In this document: in pieces, positions 13,625 through 20,340 of the stretch
Layout of the letters: each line of letters starts with the position of its first letter
Numbering within the stretch: the first letter of the stretch is position 1
IMG/VR virus record: IMGVR_UViG_3300032304_001933
Span: 1-25,818 of that record
Length of the DNA stretch: 25,818 nt
DNA from: a virus
Direction: 5' to 3' (one strand)
The notes under the pieces: generated by a model
Seen by the model: the letters and a program-made list of their open reading frames with translations, nothing else
Told to the model about the DNA's origin: nothing
Database searches by the model: none
Translations under genes and position numbers: made by a program

Positions 13625-14771
13625 AGGCCCGTAGTAGGATCAAGTTCTCGTTGCCACGCCCGTTGTACTTGGTTTCCGTGGACTTGATGTCCTTGAATAC
13701 CTTGCGTGCCGCGGGTTTTCCGCCTGACATGAGTTCTTTTAACTGTTCCTGGGGTCTGCGTAGAGTTTTTTGTACAGTTTGCATGGTATCAAAACCCACA
13801 ATGGCTGATCCTTTGACGCTGAATGTGCCAAGATGAGCATCAGCTATGACATGGATCAACCGGCGTTTTTTGGTATCATACAACCAGGCTTCGCCGGCAC
13901 CCACCAACTGTGCAGGTGCTATGCTGGTCAGCTTGAGTTCAGCAAAGTCTTTTAGATACTTGAACTTGGCTGAAAGTTTTTCTGGACTCACAGCCTTCTT
14001 GGCTCTGGGTTTGCGTTCCACTTTCTTGATCTGTACATAGTTGCCACAGTCAGCGATGACCTGTTCAATGAACTTGATGCACTGTTTGATTTGATTTTTG
14101 TTGAGATGGCTATAACCTTCCACTAGGTCGGCATCGGTTCCCTCCACGACTTGTTCAAACTCGGCCAACTTTTGTTTCCAGGTATCAGCGATCATGCCCA
14201 CCATGTTGGGGCTGATGTTCATGCCACGGATCTGTGCAATGGGTTTCCAGTCGGCACTCATTCGGGCCCCGGCTCGGATAAAGTCATCAAACATGCCTTC
14301 TAGTTCTCCGGCACATTCCGACACTTTTTCTCTCAGGTGATCCTGTATGGTAAGTTTCGCCACTGCGGCTTCGGCATCTACTTCAGATTTTTCACGGCGG
14401 GCTTCTTGTTTTACTTTCAGCATGGTGGCAATCTGCTCGTCAATGATGCATTGTTCGTGCTCGTTGAGTTGCAGGCCCATCAAGGTCATTCTACATACCC
14501 AGGCCGGTGTCAGTCGAATCTGGCTGTCCGGAATGCCTCGCATGATCTTGGCATCCTTGCTTCGGTGATTGACGTCCAGGTACTGACACAGCATGTCTTT
14601 GGCATCTCGTTTGCCATAGTGATAGTTGTACCAGGCAAAGGCCTTGCTGAATGCACTGATGCGATTGTGTTCTGTGGGCTGAAACTTCCAGTCTGGCTCG
14701 TGCCCAACGTATTTGGTTTCTGCGCCTTTGGGATTCAAGGGTTTGATAACAGTGGCGGCTCGTGCGTTCAT
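13620..14771 (-). CDS. Unrecognised 383-aa early phage protein
   Basis: I choose the ATG at 14771 (383 aa) over the longer reading from 14828. AGGAG lies 5-6 nt before it, and a near-consensus promoter lies upstream and would leave out the longer start. The N-terminal half has EHNRISAFSKAFAWYNYHYG, a helical region with HRSKDAKIMRGIPDSQIRLTP (in parts), and a charged coiled-coil stretch near 120-170. The C-terminal part has KYLKDFAELKLTSIAPAQLVG, EAWLYDTKKRRLIHVIAD and a basic tail (GGKPAARKVFKDI). I have seen similar sized unassigned proteins in T4-like phages but know no function. The early promoter and basic C-terminus would fit a nucleic-acid or host-takeover role, which is only inference. 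Confidence 0.7.
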   Translation of the reverse strand: MNARAATVIKPLNPKGAETKYVGHEPDWKFQPTEHNRISAFSKAFAWYNYHYGKRDAKDMLCQYLDVNHRSKDAKIMRGIPDSQIRLTPAWVCRMTLMGLQLNEHEQCIIDEQIATMLKVKQEARREKSEVDAEAAVAKLTIQDHLREKVSECAGELEGMFDDFIRAGARMSADWKPIAQIRGMNISPNMVGMIADTWKQKLAEFEQVVEGTDADLVEGYSHLNKNQIKQCIKFIEQVIADCGNYVQIKKVERKPRAKKAVSPEKLSAKFKYLKDFAELKLTSIAPAQLVGAGEAWLYDTKKRRLIHVIADAHLGTFSVKGSAIVGFDTMQTVQKTLRRPQEQLKELMSGGKPAARKVFKDIKSTETKYNGRGNENLILLRAW

Positions 14772-14795
14772 GCGATCTCCTGAGTGTAAAGTGTT

Positions 14796-14824
14796 ATTAT
14801 AGCATGTGAGCCATTTTTGGTCAA
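14796..14824 (-). promoter_or_regulatory. Sigma70-type promoter with extended -10 for the 383-aa gene
   Basis: TTGACC (14824-14819), a 17-nt spacer and TATAAT (14801-14796) preceded by TGC. The -35 box includes the TGA stop of the 84-aa gene. The AGGAG and ATG at 14771 lie downstream at normal distances. Confidence 0.85.
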
Positions 14825-15075
14825 CCATTCAACAACACAGCAAATACAAGGTGCTGTTCTACAAATTTTAGCACTCGATCTGCTTCGCTGATCAACTCTT
14901 GATATTTTATTGTTTGTTTTTGTAGTCTGCGACATTCTACTGATTCCTGGTCTACCTTGGTAATGGCTGCGTTTGCACTTTGCAACATCATGGTTAATTC
15001 TCGACGAGCTTGCCGATTTTTTACCTGCGGAATCTGTTGTTTAAGTTGGTTCAGACGAGTTTGTAGTTCATCCAT
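14821..15075 (-). CDS. Small coiled-coil early protein
   Basis: This 84-aa protein is almost entirely helical and charged (MDELQTRLNQLKQQIP, QARRELTMMLQSANAAI, RRLQKQTIKYQELISEAD), with heptad-like Leu/Ile spacing. That fits a coiled-coil dimer or a binding partner of another protein. No catalytic or DNA-binding motif is visible. It has its own strong sigma70-type promoter 8 nt upstream of the ATG, and its stop codon lies within the -35 box of the next gene's promoter. It is probably an early gene of unknown function. Confidence 0.65.
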   Translation of the reverse strand: MDELQTRLNQLKQQIPQVKNRQARRELTMMLQSANAAITKVDQESVECRRLQKQTIKYQELISEADRVLKFVEQHLVFAVLLNG

Positions 15076-15082
15076 GTTTGTA

Positions 15083-15111
15083 ATTATAACTGCTTTTGAT
15101 TTTCAAGTCAA
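15083..15111 (-). promoter_or_regulatory. Sigma70-type promoter for the 84-aa gene
   Basis: TTGACT (15111-15106), a 17-nt spacer and TATAAT (15088-15083): a near-consensus early-type promoter. It is divergent from, and only 7 nt away from, the gp14 late promoter at 15119-15126. Confidence 0.85.
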
Positions 15112-15118
15112 TTTGGCC

Positions 15119-15126
15119 CATAAATA
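15119..15126 (+). promoter_or_regulatory. T4-type late promoter CATAAATA before gp14
   Basis: An exact octamer ends 7 nt before the gp14 ATG (15134), so the transcript would have almost no leader. It should drive gp14, gp15 and the Nudix gene. Confidence 0.75.
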
Positions 15127-15133
15127 CAAGACT

Positions 15134-16519
15134 ATGCCACGCCTGAGCCTTTATCGCCCCAACAGAACTTATGATTATCAGTATCTTGATCGCAATATCA
15201 GCGAAATGTACCAAGTCGGCGGGCTTGATATCTATGTTCATCGCTACATGGGTCCACAAACCGGCGATGTGGGCGATGCTGATGCAACGTTGCCTGTGTA
15301 TGACGAGCAAAATCCCTTGTTTGTGGAAGATCTATTGCTGGGCGAAAATCGCGATCGTGCATATGATCCTGACGTTTTCGTCATGCGTGGTGTGTATCGC
15401 GTACAAGAAATTGATTTCAACCTCAGTCAGTTTGGCTTGTTTTTGAACAATGATACCTTGTACATCACGTTTCACTACAATGACATGATTGACACTTTTG
15501 GTCGCAAACTCATGGCCGGAGATGTGCTAGAGTTTCCCAACCTCAAAGATTACAATCCTTTGGATACTACCTTGGTCCGGGCCTTGCCCAGATACTATGT
15601 GATACAAGAAGCCAATTTTGCTGCTGAGGGATTCAGTGTAACTTGGTTGCCGCATCTTTGGCGAGTGCAGGCCACACCCCTGGTCAATGCCCAAGAATAT
15701 AAACAGATTTTTGACCAACCATTCATGCCCGACAACATTTGGGATCCGGGCAATTTTTACCCCAATGGTTTTGTGGTCAAGGATGGTGATACCTATTATC
15801 AAGCCTCGGGTCCGGTGCCAGCCGGAACACCCATAGACGGCGTTAATCCCACTACCGGATTGCCTTATTGGACTTTAATAACCAATCCTGATACTCTGGG
15901 CGACAAGGGTAGTACACGACCCAAAGACCTGGCCATTAACGATGCCATACTCACACAGGCCTACGAAGAAGTTCCACTAAGTGGCTACGACAATGGTAAA
16001 TTTTATATCTTGCCCACACGTGACGGAGAACCAGCCAGCAACGGTGTTACTAGTACCAGCAGCACCGATGTTTCTTCCAGCAGTGGCATGCCCACAGATG
16101 GAGATGTAACTCCACAGGGATTTGGTTATACCATGGGCTATTTGACCGGCAGTAGAGATCCAGCCAACGGTTACTTGATTCCACCCAATGGCTTGCCAGT
16201 TACGCCCGGGGTGAGTTTTCCGCCCAATCCCAGTGTGGGCGATTATGCCTTGAGATTGGATTACTTTCCCAATCGCCTGTTCCGTTATGACGGAGCCAGA
16301 TGGATCAAGATTGAAGAAAATGTTAGAACAGATCTTGACCTGGCGCAGGGTGCGCTGACGCAACGTGCCAGCTTTGTGAACAATCCTTATACTGTGAGCA
16401 CCACGGATCTAGGCAACATACCCAGCCGCCAGAGTCTCAGTGAGATACTAAAACCCCAGGCCGACAACGGCGATGATGGTGGCAACAAACCACCCAACCC
16501 AAGACCACCAGGACGATAG
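15134..16519 (+). CDS. gp14: Neck protein gp14, with C-terminal extension
   Basis: I choose the ATG at 15134 (461 aa), after the late promoter, not the upstream in-frame ATG at 14957, which would read through the divergent promoters. The N-terminal ~230 residues match T4-like gp14: LSLYRPNRTYDYQYLDRNIS, YVHRYMGPQ, LLLGENRDRAYDPDVFVMRG, FNLSQFGLFLNNDTLYITFH, MAGDVLEFPNL, and YVIQEANFAAEGFS..WLPHLWR. T4 gp14 is about 256 aa. The extra ~230 residues include a carbohydrate-binding-like segment (GFVVKDGDTYYQASGPVP ... PYWTLI), a Ser/Gly linker, a NRLFRYDGARWIKIEE module and a Pro-rich tail. gp14 joins gp13 in the neck that receives the tail. gp15 starts directly at its stop. Confidence 0.88.
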   Translation: MPRLSLYRPNRTYDYQYLDRNISEMYQVGGLDIYVHRYMGPQTGDVGDADATLPVYDEQNPLFVEDLLLGENRDRAYDPDVFVMRGVYRVQEIDFNLSQFGLFLNNDTLYITFHYNDMIDTFGRKLMAGDVLEFPNLKDYNPLDTTLVRALPRYYVIQEANFAAEGFSVTWLPHLWRVQATPLVNAQEYKQIFDQPFMPDNIWDPGNFYPNGFVVKDGDTYYQASGPVPAGTPIDGVNPTTGLPYWTLITNPDTLGDKGSTRPKDLAINDAILTQAYEEVPLSGYDNGKFYILPTRDGEPASNGVTSTSSTDVSSSSGMPTDGDVTPQGFGYTMGYLTGSRDPANGYLIPPNGLPVTPGVSFPPNPSVGDYALRLDYFPNRLFRYDGARWIKIEENVRTDLDLAQGALTQRASFVNNPYTVSTTDLGNIPSRQSLSEILKPQADNGDDGGNKPPNPRPPGR

Positions 16520-17923
16520 ATGCCAACCTTTACTGGACCAACATTTTTTTTCGACGAACAAATACGCAGATTCCTGTTGCAGTTTGCCAGGATCTTCTCT
16601 AACTTTGATGTGGAGTATGGTCGCGATGAAGAAGGAACCAATCACACCTTGATTCGTGTGCCGGTCAAATACGGCGACTGGAGTCGTCAGGCACAAACCG
16701 TGCTGGCCAACAACTCAGCCAGTACCATGCCGTCAACGCCCATGATGACCTTTTACATCACGGCCCTGGACTATGATCGGCCCAGGATCCAAGAGCCCAA
16801 CTTTGTCAGTACCATTGCTGTGCGTCAGCGCACTTACGATAGCAACACAGATACCTATGAGACCACACAGGGCAATGCTTTTACCATTGACCGGCTCATG
16901 CCTGTGCCTTACAAGCTCACACTAAATTTGGATATCTGGACTTCAAACACCAATCAAAAAATGCAACTGCTGGAACAAATTCTAGTGCTATTCAATCCGT
17001 CCCTGGAAATACAGGCCACCGACAACTACATTGACTGGACCAGTCTTACTACCTGCGATTTACAAAGCGTCAAATGGTCCAGCCGCACTGTGCCTATGGG
17101 CACAGACAATTCCATAGACATAGCTACCTTGACATTTACCTTGCCTATTTGGATAAGCAGTCCGGCCAAGGTCAAGAAACTGGGTGTGGTTGAGCGAATC
17201 GTGGCTCGAGTGTTTGATGCCCAGGGCGATGCGTCAGACGCAATTTTAAACAACGACCTGTTGCTGGGCACACGCCAAATCTTTACACCTTATGGTTACC
17301 AGGCCTTGTTGATTGGGGATAAATTACAGGCTCTAAGACAACAACAAGTAGTTGATGAACCAAACAGCAGTTTGGAGCCGCCCGATTCACCGTCTAGCAA
17401 TTTGTTATGGCACAGTGTTATTGGTGTTTACGGAACCTTGCGCCCGGGTATCAGTCAAATTAGATTAGAGCAGGAGGATGGCACCGAAGTCATCGGAACC
17501 GTGGCCTATGATCCCACAGATGATAGATTTTTGCTGTTTACTGTAGACGAAGACACAGTGCCAGCTAATACATTGGCACCTGTGACTGCGGTTATTGACC
17601 CACTGAGAAGTGGACCTGGTGCAGGATTGCCCGCGGCTGTTGTTGGTCAAAGATATTTGTTGACCGAAGCCACCGGTAGCTGGGACGGCAATGCTGAAGC
17701 TTGGCAAGGCATGTTGGGACAACCATTGGTGGCCAAGGCCAATGACATCATTGAGTATGATGGTTCTCTGTGGCAGATTTCTTTTGACTCGACCTCAAGT
17801 CCAGATAATATACAGTATGTTACCAACATCACCACCAGCATACAGTATGAATGGACCGGTTCAAGTTGGATCAAAAGCTATCAAGGACTCTACCCGGGAG
17901 GCACATGGAGCCTAGTGTTGTAA
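16520..17923 (+). CDS. gp15: Tail sheath stabiliser gp15, with C-terminal extension
   Basis: This 467-aa protein begins at the base after the gp14 stop. The first ~240 residues match gp15: FFFDEQIRRFLLQFARIFSN, LIRVPVKYGDWSRQAQTVL, PMMTFYITALDYDRPRIQEPN, then LMPVPYKLTLNLDIWTSN and KMQLLEQILVLFNPSLEIQ, and IDIATLTFTLPIWIS. T4 gp15 (about 272 aa) caps the last sheath and tube ring and joins the tail to the neck. The remaining ~200 residues are extra. They contain an LRPGISQIRLEQEDG strand region and two Trp modules (DIIEYDGSLWQISFD and YEWTGSSWIKS) like those in gp14 and gp18. Its stop overlaps the Nudix start by 19 nt, suggesting coupled translation. Confidence 0.88.
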   Translation: MPTFTGPTFFFDEQIRRFLLQFARIFSNFDVEYGRDEEGTNHTLIRVPVKYGDWSRQAQTVLANNSASTMPSTPMMTFYITALDYDRPRIQEPNFVSTIAVRQRTYDSNTDTYETTQGNAFTIDRLMPVPYKLTLNLDIWTSNTNQKMQLLEQILVLFNPSLEIQATDNYIDWTSLTTCDLQSVKWSSRTVPMGTDNSIDIATLTFTLPIWISSPAKVKKLGVVERIVARVFDAQGDASDAILNNDLLLGTRQIFTPYGYQALLIGDKLQALRQQQVVDEPNSSLEPPDSPSSNLLWHSVIGVYGTLRPGISQIRLEQEDGTEVIGTVAYDPTDDRFLLFTVDEDTVPANTLAPVTAVIDPLRSGPGAGLPAAVVGQRYLLTEATGSWDGNAEAWQGMLGQPLVAKANDIIEYDGSLWQISFDSTSSPDNIQYVTNITTSIQYEWTGSSWIKSYQGLYPGGTWSLVL

Positions 17924-18345
17924 ATGCAGTAGGCGTGTGGTTTTACTCTGTGTCCACGGGCAGATATTTGTATCTCATGCGTAACGATCCCAAACATCCT
18001 GGAAGCTGGGGCCTGCCCGGTGGTCGGATAGAAGCCGGCGAAAGCCTGCGTGATGCCATGTTTCGTGAGTGCCAAGAAGAACTAGGATTTGTTCCTGATT
18101 TCATGCGTCTGGTTCCCATTGAAAAATTCACCACAGTTGATGGCGCATTTGCCTATCACACTTTTTATTGCAGCGTAGAACGCGAATTTGTACCAGAATT
18201 AAATCACGAACACCTTGGGTACGCTTGGATAGATTCTGGAACTTGGCCAAAGCCCATGCATCCAGGATTATGGAGTACCGTGAACTTTGATGCTGTGCGT
18301 GATAAAATTTCTACTTTGGAACTTTTGACTCAAACATCACAGTAG
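17905..18345 (+). CDS. Nudix hydrolase
   Basis: The ATG at 17905 is chosen because GGGAGG lies just before it; an in-frame ATG 54 nt further up lies deep in gp15. The 146-aa protein has a perfect Nudix box: G40, E46, R54, E55, E58, E59, G61, in GGRIEAGESL..REC..EELGF. The N-terminal strand with VWFYSVSTGRYLYLMR and the SWGLPGG lead-in are also typical. Its overall shape resembles GDP-mannose or NDP-sugar/nucleotide Nudix enzymes, but the substrate cannot be told. T4 has its own Nudix (NudE) elsewhere. Here the gene trails the neck genes and would be expressed late, overlapping the gp15 end by 19 nt. It is convergent with the fibre-like gene. Confidence 0.88.
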   Translation: MEPSVVNAVGVWFYSVSTGRYLYLMRNDPKHPGSWGLPGGRIEAGESLRDAMFRECQEELGFVPDFMRLVPIEKFTTVDGAFAYHTFYCSVEREFVPELNHEHLGYAWIDSGTWPKPMHPGLWSTVNFDAVRDKISTLELLTQTSQ

Positions 18346-18360
18346 CTGATATTGTAAATA

Positions 18361-19692
18361 TCATGTTCCAGAACCTGTAATAGTATTCCACTGAGTAGCG
18401 CCGCGAACCTGCATGCCTGTGCCCGTGACAAAAATCATCATACCAGCAACAGGGCTGGATATTGTGCTATCTCTTACTGTTGTATTGGCATAGACTGGAA
18501 GTCTGAAGCTAGTTGTACTGTTTATATTATTACCTGTAATATTGCCAGTACTGCTCATAATACCGGCTGTTAACACATTGCCACCAGTTACGTTGCCAGT
18601 GGCACTGATCAGGCCACCAGTTAATATGTTTCCATGTATTCCATTGCCAGTACTGCTCATAATACCAGCTGTTAACACATTGCCACCAGTTACGTTGCCA
18701 GTGGCACTGATCAGGCCACCTGTCAAGACATTGCCAGCAAACGTGGTATTACCAGCGGCATTACCAATGTTTATGGTTGTCGCACCACCACCCATCTGTA
18801 TGGTGGTAGGATTGACATTGCCAATGAAGAATGTAGATATTCCAACAGGAGTTCCAATTCCACCATTTCCCACATGGACTCTAAAGGCATCAATGTTGCC
18901 TGTAGCAGATATGTTACCGGCGGTTGTGATGTTGCCTGCGGATGAAATCAATCCGCCTGTTAAGACATTACCGCCAGTGATGTTGGCTGAACTGGTTATG
19001 GTACTGGTGGCACTGATCAAGCCACCAGTTAATATGTTTCCATGTATTCCATTGCCAGTACTGCTCATTATGCCGGCAGTTAAGACATTACCACCAGTGA
19101 TGTTGGCTGAACTGGTTATGGTTGAAGTGGCCGAAATCAATCCACCTGTCAATACGTTGCCTGCCGTGACGTTGCCAGTACTGCTCATAATACCAGCTGT
19201 TAACACATTGCCACCAGTTACGTTGCCAGTGGCACTAACCAGGCCACTAGTTAATATGTTTCCATGTATTCCATTGCCAGTACTGCTCATAATACCAGCT
19301 GTTAACACATTGCCACCTGTGATATTGCCTGACCCACTGATAGTTCCAGAAATTTTCAGTCCAATGTTGGACAACTCAAACACATTTATGGTTCCACTGA
19401 TGTTGCCAATGATGTTGCCATTGACCACAGGCACGTTTAACGAACTGGTGCCATTGGACAATTGGCTGGCTGCACCCACGTTACCGGCAGCAATAACTCC
19501 GGTTAGTCCTGCACCGTTGCCAATGAAGAAGTTGCCAGTTACGTTGCCAGTGGCACTGATCAAGCCACCTGTGAGCAAGTTACCAGCTTGTACGTTGCCA
19601 GAAACGTCCAGATTGCCGTCCACGTAGATCGTGCCAACTCCGCTGTCTACTGAAATATACCAATCGTCGCTGATGTTTTTGTAGGTGGCCAT
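18361..19692 (-). CDS. Repetitive fibre-like virion protein
   Basis: This 443-aa protein is rich in Gly, Asn, Thr and Ser. Residues 37-387 hold at least 12 copies of a ~17-residue unit of the type GN[VI]LT[GA]G[LI][IM]S[AS]TGN.. . Some copies carry a 6-residue insertion (TITSSA), and the array is broken once by a non-repeat block around 265-310. The regular Gly/Asn turns suggest a beta-helix or trimeric beta fibre. The C-terminal ~55 residues (FRLPVYANT, VAGMMIFVTGTGMQ, GATQWNT) match the end module of many phage tail-fibre and appendage proteins. It has a CATAAATA promoter 21 nt before the ATG and an AGGAT site, so it is a late structural gene, possibly a whisker or side fibre. Host receptor binding is inference. 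Confidence 0.75.
   Translation of the reverse strand: MATYKNISDDWYISVDSGVGTIYVDGNLDVSGNVQAGNLLTGGLISATGNVTGNFFIGNGAGLTGVIAAGNVGAASQLSNGTSSLNVPVVNGNIIGNISGTINVFELSNIGLKISGTISGSGNITGGNVLTAGIMSSTGNGIHGNILTSGLVSATGNVTGGNVLTAGIMSSTGNVTAGNVLTGGLISATSTITSSANITGGNVLTAGIMSSTGNGIHGNILTGGLISATSTITSSANITGGNVLTGGLISSAGNITTAGNISATGNIDAFRVHVGNGGIGTPVGISTFFIGNVNPTTIQMGGGATTINIGNAAGNTTFAGNVLTGGLISATGNVTGGNVLTAGIMSSTGNGIHGNILTGGLISATGNVTGGNVLTAGIMSSTGNITGNNINSTTSFRLPVYANTTVRDSTISSPVAGMMIFVTGTGMQVRGATQWNTITGSGT
18532..19584 (-). repeat. Tandem 51-nt / 102-nt direct repeats inside the fibre-like gene
   Basis: The 17-codon unit repeats about 12 times. Near-identical blocks recur with a 102-nt period (for example starting at 18541 and 18643, and again at 19171 and 19273). 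The DNA identity is high enough to allow recombination between copies. Confidence 0.85.
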
Positions 19693-19696
19693 GCGT

Positions 19697-20284
19697 TTAT
19701 AGATCCTTTTTGTTATTTATGCGGTCCAACAAGGTGTTTGTGTCTATGTGTTGAAGGTTTTTGATGCTGTCAAGCTCGGCTATGCGGGCTGTGGTTGTTC
19801 CGCAAACCCTTGTGAATTGAGTAAGAGAATGATCTCCCATGATTCTGATCAGTTGTTTGACCCAATTACCTGTGAAAGTGGGCAAGGCGTCAACTCGTTT
19901 GTAAAACTCCGTGCCAGCATAGATGTTGTTGAACTGCTTGTTTTCTGTGGGACCCATGTCAAATCCCAGCAGGTAAATGCGCCTGTGGCCGTCTTGAGCA
20001 GCAATGGCCGTGGCAATGGGGCCGCTGCTGTAACCAAAGTAAGATTCTGGCACACGCCGGGCTCCTAGCCCTTGTATGGGTCTGCGGGTGTAAAACATGT
20101 TTTTTTTGGCATATCCAGAATTTTGTATTTCTGTGGCAATGGGGCGATCGGTGGCCACCAGCACATGCGGAGTGTGCTCTCGGTACAAAGCGTTACACCC
20201 ATATACACGGCCAACAGATTCCAGCAACAACAAAGAAATATGTTTTCTGCTGACGCCATTGCCAAGAACAAATGCTGTGCTCAT
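19697..20284 (-). CDS. Possible glycosyltransferase-fold (DUF115/MptE-like) phage protein
   Basis: The first good start is the ATG at 20284 (195 aa), with GAGGA 8 nt before it. An upstream in-frame TTG reading would run through a hairpin. The N-terminus AFVLGNGVSR has a GNG nucleotide-binding-like loop, followed by GRVYGCNALYRE, PHVLVATDRPIA, a YTRRPI segment and RRIYLLGFDMGP. This alternating strand/loop pattern recalls DUF115/MptE-type proteins seen in T4-like cyanophages. I would not state an activity. It lies behind a structural gene and a terminator-like hairpin whose 3' arm contains its own ribosome site. The next gene's late promoter is inside its 3' end. Confidence 0.6.
   Translation of the reverse strand: MSTAFVLGNGVSRKHISLLLLESVGRVYGCNALYREHTPHVLVATDRPIATEIQNSGYAKKNMFYTRRPIQGLGARRVPESYFGYSSGPIATAIAAQDGHRRIYLLGFDMGPTENKQFNNIYAGTEFYKRVDALPTFTGNWVKQLIRIMGDHSLTQFTRVCGTTTARIAELDSIKNLQHIDTNTLLDRINNKKDL
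19714..19721 (-). promoter_or_regulatory. T4-type late promoter CATAAATA before the fibre-like gene
   Basis: An exact octamer lies 21 nt before the ATG at 19692, followed by AGGAT. It sits inside the last codons of the upstream gene. Confidence 0.8.
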
Positions 20285-20321
20285 AAAAAAAATCCTCACA
20301 GTACTTAGCTGTGAGGATTTT
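20285..20321 (-). terminator. Strong hairpin with T-tract after the 315-aa structural gene
   Basis: A perfect 13-bp stem (20321-20309 with 20301-20289) and 7-nt loop is followed on the minus strand by a run of eight T, a classic intrinsic terminator. The GAGGA in its 3' arm is also the Shine-Dalgarno site of the next gene, whose ATG follows the T-run directly. Confidence 0.8.
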
Positions 20322-20340
20322 GATACTGCCAATAAAAAAA

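Noticed and set aside
14772-14828. Longer start of the 383-aa gene
   Set aside because: It lies over the -10/-35 promoter, while the ATG at 14771 has AGGAG at proper spacing.
14957-15133. Extended start of gp14 at an upstream in-frame ATG
   Set aside because: The extra 59 residues are Cys-rich and unlike gp14, and they run antisense through the 84-aa gene and both divergent promoters.
17851-17904. Longer start of the Nudix gene
   Set aside because: It overlaps gp15 by more than 70 nt without a ribosome site; the 17905 ATG has GGGAGG.
18350-18364. GATATT-GTA-AATATC inverted repeat between the convergent Nudix and fibre-like genes
   Set aside because: The stem is AT-rich, the loop is 3 nt, and no T-run follows; too weak to call a terminator.
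18542-19627. A 361-codon open frame on the plus strand across the repetitive fibre-like gene
   Set aside because: It is the antisense shadow of the repeat array: low-complexity Leu/Pro/Val repeats, no ribosome site, and it disappears outside the repeats. The minus-strand reading has a promoter and a recognised end module.
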